Shown here one piece after another: positions 40,417 through 49,586 of a stretch of DNA of 64,000 nt. The stretch is from positions 1 to 64,000 of the forward strand of contig WTGO01000031.1 in assembly GCA_011523515.1 (NCBI GenBank). The letters are read 5' to 3'. The position numbers were made by a program, and so were the translations under genes. Within the stretch, counting starts at the first letter, position 1; the number at the start of each line of letters is the position of its first letter. This DNA comes from Chloroflexota bacterium. GTDB lineage: Bacteria > Chloroflexota > Anaerolineae > Aggregatilineales > Phototrophicaceae. The notes under the pieces were generated by a model. That model saw only the letters and a list, made by a program, of their open reading frames with translations, was not told the DNA's origin and made no database searches.

Positions 40417-41929
40417 ATTGCCGCGCGTCGCCTTTAACTTGCGGCTGCGTCTATTGTCGTCGTATCTACTGATGCTGACGGTCGCGCTGGGCGTGATCGC
40501 ATTGGCGCTTTTTGTGCTGATCGGCAACCGCGCCGCGCCGCCCGAACCGACATTTGAGCGGCTGGCCGCTTTGACGCAGGGCCTGAACTATATTGACTTC
40601 CTCGCCGACATTCCTGTCGACCGGGATTCGCAAATCTTGCATGAGCGGGTACATGAGTTGCTGGCGGTATTCGCCCGGACGCGCAATGTGCGTACGCTGC
40701 ATATTCAGGTTACGGCCGATGGAACTCGTGTGGTTTACGACAGCTCGGGCAGCTACAAGGCCGGCGCCCCGGTCAATTTGCTGAGAGATGGTTACAAAAA
40801 TCGCCAGCTAGAGAAAGTGTTGTCCCGCGGCAGCGAGCAATTCTTTGGCCGTTTTCACGATCCGAGTGGCGGCGAATGGCTGTACTGCGGTGTCATGTTC
40901 GGGCGGTTGCGCCAGCTTGACCGTCAACGCAATGGCGATCTGTGGCTGCTTGCGGAGCCGCGCCCGACGGTCAGCTTGCAGGAGACGCTGGCGGTATTCG
41001 GCAACGCCTTGGCGCCCCCGCTGCTCCAAGCCGGTGTCGCGGGCATATTGTTTGCAGTGCTCCTGGCGGCGCTGATCAGCCGGACGATTGCGCAGCCCCT
41101 GCAGCGCCTGGCCAAGGCGGCCAGCGACGTAGCCGATGGCGATTATTCGGTCCACGTGCCGGTCAGCGGACCCGGCGAGGTGCGAACGCTGGCGGAATCA
41201 TTTAATCGGATGACGTCAGAGGTGCTGGCGGCCAACACGGCGCAGCGCGATTTCCTGGGCAACGTCTCCCACGATTTGAAAACGCCGCTGACATCAATTC
41301 AGGGCTATGCGCAAGCCATAATTGATGGCGCGACCGACGAGCCGGAGGCGGCGGCGCAAACCATCTTTGAAGAGGCTAGCCGCCTCAATCGCATGGTGGT
41401 CGAATTGACTGATCTTGAGCGACTGCAAACCGGCAAGCTGTCGATGAACAACGACATCCTGCGTATAGAGCGGCTGAGCGAGGCGGTGGTACAGAGCCTG
41501 GTCGTGGTGGCTGAGCAAAAGAACCTCAAGCTGGAATCGTCGGCGGCGCCGACGCCTCTGGTCATCGGCGACGGCGACCGGCTGGCGCAGGTGCTGGTGA
41601 ACTTGATCAGTAACGCCTTGAAATACACGCCGTCAGGTGGCGCGGTGCATGTCGCGACCGATGCAGCGCCGGACGGCGTGGTAGTTTCAGTCCGGGACAA
41701 TGGCATCGGCATCCCGCCGGATGATCTGGCGCGCGTCTTTGAGCGTTTCTACCAGGTGGACAAGGCGCGCGGTCCACAGCGCGGGACGGGCTTGGGCCTG
41801 GCGATTGCCAAGGAGATCGTCGAGGCGCACGGCGGCCGTATCTCAGTAGAGAGCGATGGGTGTGGGCGGGGCGCGACTTTCCGTGTGTGGCTGCCGCGGG
41901 CGAGCGCTGGCGACGCTCGCCAGCAATAA
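40405..41929 (+). CDS. HAMP-domain sensor histidine kinase
   Basis: TM plus HAMP; QRDFLGNVSHDLKTPLTSIQGYAQAIIDGA H-box; VLVNLISNALKYTPSGG N-box; GTGLGLAIAKEIVEAHGG G-box. Confidence 0.95.
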
Positions 41930-41957
41930 CTCGAATTGCGTCTAAATTGTGTAAGTT

Positions 41958-43007
41958 TTAACTCAGCGTATCATCGTTCGCCGGGTCATAAGCCAAAGCC
42001 GGCAGCGCCATTGTTACAGTGACTTGGTCGCCGCGCCGAATATAAGGAGCGACGCCCGTCCGCGCGATCAAACCCGTACCGTTCGCCAGCGCCAATCCAA
42101 GCCGCTGGAAATGCCCATGAAACTCCCGCCAGCGCACTGTGGCGGATGTACCGCCATCGTCCACATTCACCGCTAGCGCCTCCGGGCGGATCATGAGCTC
42201 CACATCGCCCGTCCTGGGCAGGTACAGCTTGACCTCGCCGAGCAGGCAATCGGCTGTATATCCGTTTGCGATCCCGGGCAGAAAGTTCGCCTCGCCGATA
42301 AAATGCGCCACCTGAGAATTGATAGGCCGGTTGTAGATCACGTGGGGCGTCGCCACCTGCAGAAGCCGGCCGTCGTGAATCACCGCGATCTCATCGGAGA
42401 GACTTAGCGCTTCTTCCTGGTCATGCGTCACAAATATGGCGGTGGTTTCGGTCTCATGCAGGATGTCTCGCACATGTGTCCGCACCTGGGCGCGCAAACC
42501 CGTATCCAGGTTTGAAAAAGGCTCATCCAACAGCAGTATGTCCGGCTCGGGCGCCAGCGCGCGCGCCAATGCCACGCGTTGTTGTTGGCCGCCGGACAAT
42601 TCATGCGGCATGCGCCCCGCGAATTGTGACAAACCAACCAGCGACAGCAATTGCTTCACCCGGCGCTCGCTTTCGGCGCGGGACCCGCGCAGGCCGAAGG
42701 CGATATTCCCCGCCACGTCCACGTGCGGGAAAAGCGCGTAATCCTGGAATACCATGCCGACCTTGCGTCGCTCGGGGGGGACGAAGCGCGAATCGTCGGC
42801 GACGATGCGCGGGCCAATCTGGATGCGTCCGCTGGTAGGTCTTTCGAAGCCAGCCAAAAGCCGCAGCATGGTCGTCTTTCCGCTGCCGCTGGGTCCCAGC
42901 AAGGTCAGGAACTCGCCGGGCTTCACGGTCAGCGTAATGTCGTTGACAGCCGGCAACTGCCCGTCAAAGAGCTTCGTAAGGTGGTCGGCTTGAAGCGAGT
43001 ATTCCAT
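41958..43007 (-). CDS. iron(III)-type ABC transporter ATP-binding protein
   Basis: LLGPSGSGKTTMLRLLAGFERPTSG Walker A; LSGGQQQRVALARALAPEPDILLLDEPFSNLD; start chosen at MEYSLQADHL. Confidence 0.93.
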   Translation of the reverse strand: MEYSLQADHLTKLFDGQLPAVNDITLTVKPGEFLTLLGPSGSGKTTMLRLLAGFERPTSGRIQIGPRIVADDSRFVPPERRKVGMVFQDYALFPHVDVAGNIAFGLRGSRAESERRVKQLLSLVGLSQFAGRMPHELSGGQQQRVALARALAPEPDILLLDEPFSNLDTGLRAQVRTHVRDILHETETTAIFVTHDQEEALSLSDEIAVIHDGRLLQVATPHVIYNRPINSQVAHFIGEANFLPGIANGYTADCLLGEVKLYLPRTGDVELMIRPEALAVNVDDGGTSATVRWREFHGHFQRLGLALANGTGLIARTGVAPYIRRGDQVTVTMALPALAYDPANDDTLS

Positions 43008-43090
43008 CGGCGTCGGTTCGCAGCAAAAATTTACCTGACCAAGAATAGTGCAAAAGCTGGATGCATAAAGGGGAAATAGATGCTTCGGCT

Positions 43091-43879
43091 CTAGACTGGC
43101 AGGATATAACCGGCAGTTGCCAGCGCCACGAAAACCAGACCGATGGCCGCTTCCTGAATTCCCGCGAGTTTCGGCGCGACCTGCGCGCCAAAACGCAAGA
43201 AATAAATCGAACGGGCAAGCAGAACCAGGACGGCAACCGTGGACAAGAGTGGTGTCAGCGCGCGCCAGTGGAGGAAGAGTACGCCGCACAGCGCCACAGC
43301 CTGGATGGTTATGGGAAGCCAATACGCGTCTTCGCTTGACTTTATCTGCTTCAGGCGCGCGCGTACATACATGATGGCGGGAACCGATCGCGCGAGCACG
43401 ATCACGCCGACTGCTGCCGAATGGTCCCAGCTCCAGTCGCTAGCCAGGCAAATGCTCACGGCAAATGTCGACATGACCACTGCAGCCAGCGATTCGGGCA
43501 GCCAATGCCGGCTGTTGCCGCCCAGGTCGAAACGCCAGACGATTGCCGCAGCGGCCAAGTAGGCCGGAATCAGCGGGAGCAGCGTCTGGTAATCGCCGCG
43601 CCAGACAATCGCGAATGTTGCTGAGGTCGCGCAACATACGTATAGACATACAAAGAGGGCGCCTTGACGGGTGCGCCGATAGACTTTGCTTCTGCTGATG
43701 TCAATCAGCATGATTTTGAGCGGCTGGCGAACCAGCAAGGAAAAAAGGCTGAGGATGGCGATAAGCGCGCCCGTGCCCGATGGCGCGATTAACAGCGCCA
43801 GCAGTACGGGCTCGAGCCATAAACTCCAGGCGCCGCGCTCGACTGGCAGGGCTACGCCTCGCATTATCTTACGCGCCAT
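43091..43879 (-). CDS. YwiC-like integral membrane protein
   Basis: VALPVERGAWSLWLEPVLLALLIAPS...ISLFSLLVRQPLKI-type multi-TM protein; matches the YwiC-like pattern. Confidence 0.72.
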   Translation of the reverse strand: MARKIMRGVALPVERGAWSLWLEPVLLALLIAPSGTGALIAILSLFSLLVRQPLKIMLIDISRSKVYRRTRQGALFVCLYVCCATSATFAIVWRGDYQTLLPLIPAYLAAAAIVWRFDLGGNSRHWLPESLAAVVMSTFAVSICLASDWSWDHSAAVGVIVLARSVPAIMYVRARLKQIKSSEDAYWLPITIQAVALCGVLFLHWRALTPLLSTVAVLVLLARSIYFLRFGAQVAPKLAGIQEAAIGLVFVALATAGYILPV

Positions 43880-43888
43880 AGCCTCTTG

Positions 43889-45523
43889 CTAGCCAAGCGC
43901 CTCTTCACGGCGCAGAATGAGAGCCAGCGCAAAGGCGGAGACCAGTATTAGCACGAGCCCCGGCAGCGCGATGGATGACAAGAAGGCCTCGTCATATGAA
44001 CTCCAGATGCGCGTGGCAAATGTGCGGAAACCGATGGGCCGTAGAATAAGCGTGGTGGGCAATTCCTTCATCACATTCAGGAAGACCAAGGCTAGGCCCG
44101 CGAGAATACCGCCGCGCGCCAAGGGCACGGTTATGCGCGCCAGCGCCGCCCAGGGGGATAAACCCAGGCTGCGCGCGACTTCTTCAAAGCGCGGGTTGAT
44201 TTGAGCGAAGGCGCTTTCCGTGGCGCCGATGCTGAAGGGCAAGTAGCGGATGGAGTAGCCAATGATCAGCAGAGGCAAGGTCTGATAAATGCTCATCAGA
44301 TTCCGCGTGGCGAACATGACCAGCGCCAGAGCGATGACGATGCCCGGCAAGACGTTGCCGGCGTAGGCGGCATTAACCAGCCAGCGATTAAAGCGCGACG
44401 TGCCTCGGGTCGCCAGCAACGCCAGCGGGAAGGCCGCAATGGTCACGACCAGTGCGGATACAGCGCTAACGCCGATGGTGTTGCGCATCAGCAAGGTCAT
44501 TGGCACCTGTATCGGATTGGTGATGATGTGGCCAGCGAGCCATTTGAAAAGTACCAGCACGGGAATGCCAACGCCTGTAAACACAACGGCGCCGCAGAAG
44601 ATCAGCGCCGGGAATTTCCACTTGCCCAGCGGTATGGCCTCTAAATGCCGCTGAGCGCCGACGCCGATGCGGTAATGCCGTCCGCGATGCCGCTGCCAGG
44701 AACGCAGCAGCAGCAGGGCGGCGGTCAAAGCGATGAGCAGCAGCGCAAGCATCGACGCGTTATCCATGCGAAACGACGCGGTCTGGATGAATATGGCGCG
44801 GGTGAAAGCGTTGAAGTGCATGACAGCGACCGCTCCGAAATCGCTCAGCGTGTAGAGCGCTGTCATCAGCGTGCCCGCCGATAGCGCTGGCCGCAGCTGT
44901 GGCAAGGTGATCTGGCGGAAGACCTGCCAGCGGTTCAAACCCAGGCTCTGGCCCGCCTCCTCCAAGCTGCGGTCGCAATGAAGCAGCGCCGCTCGCAAGG
45001 GCAGTACGATATATGGAAAAGTCACAAATGTAATCGTGAGCGTCGCGCCGAAGAATCCACGGATGCCGGGCAAGCGTTCGACGCCGAATGGCGCCAACAG
45101 CGATTGCAGAATCCCTCTGGGACCAAAAGCCTCGGCGTAAGTCACGGCCGTCAGATACGAGGGAATGACCATTGCTGCCAGACCAAAAACCAGCCAAGCT
45201 CGCTGACCGGGCAAGTCAGTGCGGCTGGTAAGCCAGGCAAAGGGAATGGCGATCGCCGTTGCGCAAAGGGTCGTCGCCAGCATCAGCCCGACGCTGTTGC
45301 CGACGATCCGAGCCGTCCGCGCTCGCAGCAGGTATTCGAGGCCCTCCTGGTCCGCGCTGATAGCCCCGATCACCAGATAGACCACCGGAATCATGACGAC
45401 CGCGACCACCGCCAGGCCGACAACCTGCGCCAGCTTGCGATTGCCGACATGCCAACGCGCCAGCGAAACCTGATGTTGTCCGTTTAATCTCAGCCTCGGC
45501 CGAATCGCATCCGCTAGCGACAT
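43889..45523 (-). CDS. iron(III)-type ABC transporter permease
   Basis: Two binding-protein-dependent permease modules: ATTLCATAIAIPFAWLTSRTDLPGQRAW, EEAGQSLGLNRWQVFRQITLPQLRPALSAG, EEVARSLGLSPWAALARITVPLARGGILAG. Confidence 0.93.
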   Translation of the reverse strand: MSLADAIRPRLRLNGQHQVSLARWHVGNRKLAQVVGLAVVAVVMIPVVYLVIGAISADQEGLEYLLRARTARIVGNSVGLMLATTLCATAIAIPFAWLTSRTDLPGQRAWLVFGLAAMVIPSYLTAVTYAEAFGPRGILQSLLAPFGVERLPGIRGFFGATLTITFVTFPYIVLPLRAALLHCDRSLEEAGQSLGLNRWQVFRQITLPQLRPALSAGTLMTALYTLSDFGAVAVMHFNAFTRAIFIQTASFRMDNASMLALLLIALTAALLLLRSWQRHRGRHYRIGVGAQRHLEAIPLGKWKFPALIFCGAVVFTGVGIPVLVLFKWLAGHIITNPIQVPMTLLMRNTIGVSAVSALVVTIAAFPLALLATRGTSRFNRWLVNAAYAGNVLPGIVIALALVMFATRNLMSIYQTLPLLIIGYSIRYLPFSIGATESAFAQINPRFEEVARSLGLSPWAALARITVPLARGGILAGLALVFLNVMKELPTTLILRPIGFRTFATRIWSSYDEAFLSSIALPGLVLILVSAFALALILRREEALG

Positions 45524-45586
45524 AATTCTCCTTAAAAATTAAGCCGGCGCGAAGGCGCCCCCGCCCCGGCTGTTAACTTGCGGCTG

Positions 45587-46606
45587 CTATTCGAGCGCGC
45601 CGCTATCTTCAATCATTTGCACGGTACCCTGGAGATCCGCCAGATCCGACAGGTCGATTTCCGGCGTCTCAATTTCGGCCAGCGCAGGCAAATCAACCGA
45701 AGGGTGGACAGACGCGACCAGCGGATATTCGTAGGTGCTTTGGGCGAAGTATTCTTGCGCCGTATCGCTGAGCAGGTAGTCGACCAGCGCCAAGGCGTCA
45801 TAGGGTTGATCGGTCGATTTGAGAATCGCCGCGCCCGCTATATTGATCAGGGAGCCCAGGTCGCCGCCGGGGAAGAAATGCAGCGTGGCCGTGATATCCG
45901 GGTCCTCCGCCAGGAAACGGAACAGGTAGTAGTGGTTGACCAGGCCGCCAACGACCTCGCCGTCAATGGTCGCCTGAACGATTGGCGTGTTCTTGGGATA
46001 GGCTTGCACGCCGTTGGCGATCATTTCCGCCAGCCAGCCCGCGGTCTCATCTTCACCCAGCAAGACGCGCATGGCGGTGACATTGGCGACGAAAGACGCG
46101 TTTGTCGGCGCCCAGCCAACCAGGCCGCTCCATTCTTCGCCGGTGAGATCGAGGATCGAGCCCGGCAACTCCAGCCCATGCTCTTCCAGCGATTCCGGGC
46201 TGTATACAAAGACGCGCGCGCGTCCGCTCAAGCCGGCCCATAGGCGGTCAGGAGACACAAATGCGGAATCGACAACGCGCTCGATTGTCGCGTCGGGCAG
46301 CCTGTGGAGCATATCAGCCGCCGCCAGCGCGCCCAGGGCACCGCCATCCTGCGCGATGAAAACATCGGCCGGGCTGTTTTCGCCCTCGGTGAGAATCTGA
46401 TTGGCGACCGCGCTGGTGCCGCCATAGAGAATTTCCACGGTGATGCCGGTGTCCTCGCTGAATTGCGCCAGAATCGGACCGATCAAGCTTTCGTTGCGGC
46501 CCGAGTATACGGTAAGGACTTGTTCGTCATCCGCGAATGCCGGCGCGCCGACAAGCGTGACAAGCAGGATGACCAGGCTAAACAGGATAAAACGTTGTGT
46601 GGACAT
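45587..46606 (-). CDS. iron(III)-type ABC transporter substrate-binding protein
   Basis: Signal peptide; VLTVYSGRNESLIGPILAQFSEDTGITVEILYGGTSAVANQILTEGENSPADVFIAQDGGALGAL. Confidence 0.93.
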   Translation of the reverse strand: MSTQRFILFSLVILLVTLVGAPAFADDEQVLTVYSGRNESLIGPILAQFSEDTGITVEILYGGTSAVANQILTEGENSPADVFIAQDGGALGALAAADMLHRLPDATIERVVDSAFVSPDRLWAGLSGRARVFVYSPESLEEHGLELPGSILDLTGEEWSGLVGWAPTNASFVANVTAMRVLLGEDETAGWLAEMIANGVQAYPKNTPIVQATIDGEVVGGLVNHYYLFRFLAEDPDITATLHFFPGGDLGSLINIAGAAILKSTDQPYDALALVDYLLSDTAQEYFAQSTYEYPLVASVHPSVDLPALAEIETPEIDLSDLADLQGTVQMIEDSGALE

Positions 46607-46628
46607 ACGCTACGCTCCTTGCGTTTGC

Positions 46629-46652
46629 TGCAAATCCACGTTAGGATTTGCA
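46629..46652 (-). promoter_or_regulatory. palindromic stem-loop in the 5' region of the iron-type ABC operon
   Basis: TGCAAATCC-acgtta-GGATTTGCA, 9-bp perfect inverted repeat 23 nt upstream of the substrate-binding protein start. Confidence 0.5.
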
Positions 46653-46662
46653 TAGATAGACG

Positions 46663-46717
46663 AAGGTCAATCGGGAATGTGGTCAGGTGACGAAGCCTTT
46701 TCATCCCGATTGACCTT
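46663..46717. promoter_or_regulatory. long stem-loop in the divergent intergenic region
   Basis: AAGGTCAATCGGGA (46663-46676) / TCCCGATTGACCTT (46704-46717), 14-bp perfect inverted repeat with 27-nt spacer. Confidence 0.5.
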
Positions 46718-46994
46718 TCTGTTTTATCAGAGACTGCTTGAGCCTGTCCACGCCACTGGTAAAGTCCGAATTGTCGGTGCTGCAGGACGGGTATTGATGT
46801 CGCTTACGCTTGGGGATTAATTGCCCTGGTGGCGCAAATTTCGGCCGGTTAAACTTGCATTCGCAACGCGCTGGCGCTTGCTGCGCGCCTTAGCCAAATT
46901 ATCAGCGCCGGGTTGCTGAACCTAGACAAGTTTTGAGTAAATCAATAGAGTTGATTCGACCAGGTAGGTTCAGCCGCAGGTCGGAGAGCGCCCA

Positions 46995-47468
46995 ATGTCA
47001 AATTGGTGGGGAACGCGCAAGAATGTCTCAGCCCGCCTTGTCTGGGAAGTCGAGGCGATGAAAGCCGCCTTTGGCAATACTTTTAAGTTGGTCGTGCCTC
47101 CTTTTGGCGGATTGCTCTACTGGCAAGGCGTGGTCGAAATCAATATGAGCATCCTGGACTCGCCCCGTCACAGTCTGAAACTGGTTTATCCCAAAGAGTA
47201 TCCCAATCGCCCGGCTGAAGCGTATTGTGTCAAACCGCGGATTTACAGCGAAAAACACCAGTACGAAGACGGCCAGCTCTGCCTGTTCAATCCGAAAGAT
47301 GGCGAACAATACGGGTGGAATCCGTCCAAATCGACGGCAGTGACCGTTGGCGGCTGGGCGATTCAGTGGCTTTACGCTTATTACACTTGGCGCTCCACCG
47401 GCAACTGGCCCGGCATAGAAGAACGGATCAAAGCGAGCACGCCCTTGCCGCGCCGCCGGAGACGCTGA
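46995..47468 (+). CDS. E2/UBC-like ubiquitin-conjugating enzyme fold protein
   Basis: LKLVYPKEYPNRPAEAYCVKPRIYSEKHQYEDGQLCLFNPKDG...TVGGWAIQWLYAYYTWRSTGNWPG: UBC-like YPxxPP region followed by GQLCLF with candidate catalytic Cys96. Confidence 0.78.
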   Translation: MSNWWGTRKNVSARLVWEVEAMKAAFGNTFKLVVPPFGGLLYWQGVVEINMSILDSPRHSLKLVYPKEYPNRPAEAYCVKPRIYSEKHQYEDGQLCLFNPKDGEQYGWNPSKSTAVTVGGWAIQWLYAYYTWRSTGNWPGIEERIKASTPLPRRRRR

Positions 47469-47470
47469 TC

Positions 47471-48667
47471 ATGCGGACAACGGATGAACCGGAATTCGTC
47501 AGGCTGATGCAGGCCGAATTCGAACATGTCAGGAATCGCTTGCGGGGGATGGCCATGATTTCACGCGGAATCGTACCCAATCTGGTCCTGTCGCAGCGAG
47601 CTGTTGAACGCATGCTGTCGGCTGCCAGCCAATTCATGGCGGACGAAACCGGCGAAGCCATGGTGGGTTTTGTCATAAACGATGACACGCCGGAAGGTCT
47701 GCCCACGATCTACGTCCTGGACACAATATCGCCGGATGAAACGGCTGTGCGCCGCTCGCACACATTTCAGCAAGGCGACGCCCTGCAAGACGAGATCATC
47801 TGGTGGCTGCAGGAGAATTGGCATTTTCATCGCGAACGCCATCGCGGCAGCGAGGCGCTTGAGGATCGCTTCGATGTTCCGCTGCGGTATTTGGGGGATT
47901 GGCACAAGCAACCGGGGTCCATGATTCAACCTAGCCATGGCGACCACATGACAGCGCTGTCCTGGCTCGACGATGATGACCTCGGCATGGATTCACTGCT
48001 GGTGCCAATTGTTACCGTAGGCCATGCGCCCATCATAGGCGAGACGGAACTGGCGGTAAACTATATCACCGTGCCGATGGAAAATGGCTATGATATGCGG
48101 GTGGACTGGTGGTATATCCACCGCGATGTGCGCAAATTTCAGCCGGTGCATCCGGTCGTCGTGCCCGCCGATAACTTGCCGTCAATGATGAAATACGGTT
48201 GGCATGTGGTGCTGGCTGATCGCCTGACCGACGAGACTTTCGCGCTGGCGAACGATGGGCTGCTGGTTCGCACGCTATTCTACGAATGCGACGGCGAGGT
48301 GCCGCTGGAATTCTGCTTTATCACCCTACGGCAAGACTCCTCGTCCTTTGTCCTCTTCGTCACTCAGCATGACTATCCGCAACGCGACCCGCAGGCTTAT
48401 CATGCGCCCTCAGTCGCAGGTGTCAACTTGATGGATCCGGTCGCCAGTTTTCAGCTGCTGTGGGAGGTCGCCACACGGATTGAAGACCCGCCGGGCTGGC
48501 AGTGGTCCAGCGACAAACAGCTCATCGACTACCTCATCGCGATCGAGGTCGAAATGGGATTGCGGCAACCGCCGATTCAGATTATTCCGGTGTTCAATCA
48601 CGCCGACGAGGCAATCGGCGATGCCGACGATTTACAATCCGATTCCGAGGCGCAGGAGCATGACTGA
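47471..48667 (+). CDS. JAB/JAMM (MPN)-like domain protein with additional C-terminal domain
   Basis: ETGEAMVGFVINDD...VPLRYLGDWHKQPGSMIQPSHGD aligns with the JAMM E...HxHx7Sx2D motif, but with Q in the second His position; sits between E2-like and E1-like genes. Confidence 0.7.
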   Translation: MRTTDEPEFVRLMQAEFEHVRNRLRGMAMISRGIVPNLVLSQRAVERMLSAASQFMADETGEAMVGFVINDDTPEGLPTIYVLDTISPDETAVRRSHTFQQGDALQDEIIWWLQENWHFHRERHRGSEALEDRFDVPLRYLGDWHKQPGSMIQPSHGDHMTALSWLDDDDLGMDSLLVPIVTVGHAPIIGETELAVNYITVPMENGYDMRVDWWYIHRDVRKFQPVHPVVVPADNLPSMMKYGWHVVLADRLTDETFALANDGLLVRTLFYECDGEVPLEFCFITLRQDSSSFVLFVTQHDYPQRDPQAYHAPSVAGVNLMDPVASFQLLWEVATRIEDPPGWQWSSDKQLIDYLIAIEVEMGLRQPPIQIIPVFNHADEAIGDADDLQSDSEAQEHD

Positions 48668-49586
48668 CATGTGGCAACGCGTAGAGCGGCTCATCGGTGC
48701 GGACAATTTGGGGCGACTCGCCGAGAAAAAGGTGGCTGTCGTCGGGCTGGGCTCGGGCGGCGGATTTGTTGCCCTCAGCTTGGCTATGAGCGGCATCGTC
48801 AATTTCGTCCTGGTGGACAACGACGACCTGGAAAGGGGCAATGTGACCCGTCACGTCTGTGATCTGCGTTATGTCGGCCGCAACAAAGCCGAGGCCGTGG
48901 CTGATCTGATCGAGAATCGCAACCCTGGGGCGCAGGTCGAATCGCGCGCCGGCTTGATCGAGGACCATTGGGATTGCCTGGACGATGTGGACATCTTGGT
49001 CGCGGCCGTTGATAGCGAGCAAGTAAAATTCACGATCAACGAACAATGCCTGAAGAGAGGCCTTTGCGCGTCTTACGCCGGCGTCTATGAACGCGGCGAA
49101 GGCGGCGACCATGTGATCATTCGGCCCTTTGAAGGACCCTGTTATGCTTGCTGGTCGGAGGCGACGCGCGATGGCGTCATGGTCGCCCTAAGCCCGGGTG
49201 GTGATCTGGATTATGGCATGATCGGGGAAGCGGGCACTCTGGAAGCCGAACCGGGCCTCTGGGTCAACGTCACCAAAGTGGCCGGCATTCAGACGGATCT
49301 CATCATTAATGAGCTGTTGCGCGGCGCCAGCGCTCACGAACCTATGCCGGCCAACACGCTGATCGTCACCAATGGCTACATGGATATATTTGAGGGGCAA
49401 GAAAACGAGCCCCATACCGGCGTCTGGCTCGAAATCGGTCGCGATCCCGATTGCCTGGTCTGCGGGGAGCGGCTCAAACAAGGCGTGAGAAAGCTGGTCG
49501 AGAGCGATGAGGGCAGTATTTCCCTGGCCGATCTGGCGGCTTCCGGCCTGACGACCGACATCGAATTTGAAGATGAGGACGACTAG
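48660..49586 (+). CDS. ThiF/MoeB/E1-like adenylyltransferase
   Basis: KVAVVGLGSGGGFVALSLAMSGIVNFVLVDNDDLERGNVTRHVCDLRYVGRNKAEAVADLI: E1-like nucleotide-binding signature; CYAC and CLVC Cys pairs. Overlaps the JAB stop (ATGACTGA). Confidence 0.9.
   Translation: MTDMWQRVERLIGADNLGRLAEKKVAVVGLGSGGGFVALSLAMSGIVNFVLVDNDDLERGNVTRHVCDLRYVGRNKAEAVADLIENRNPGAQVESRAGLIEDHWDCLDDVDILVAAVDSEQVKFTINEQCLKRGLCASYAGVYERGEGGDHVIIRPFEGPCYACWSEATRDGVMVALSPGGDLDYGMIGEAGTLEAEPGLWVNVTKVAGIQTDLIINELLRGASAHEPMPANTLIVTNGYMDIFEGQENEPHTGVWLEIGRDPDCLVCGERLKQGVRKLVESDEGSISLADLAASGLTTDIEFEDEDD

Noticed and set aside
46678-46824. 48-aa ORF upstream of the E2 gene (MWSGDEAFSS...TGKVRIVGAAGRVLMSLTLGD) as a possible ubiquitin-like modifier
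   Set aside because: Too short for a beta-grasp fold, lacks a C-terminal Gly-Gly, and overlaps the long stem-loop.
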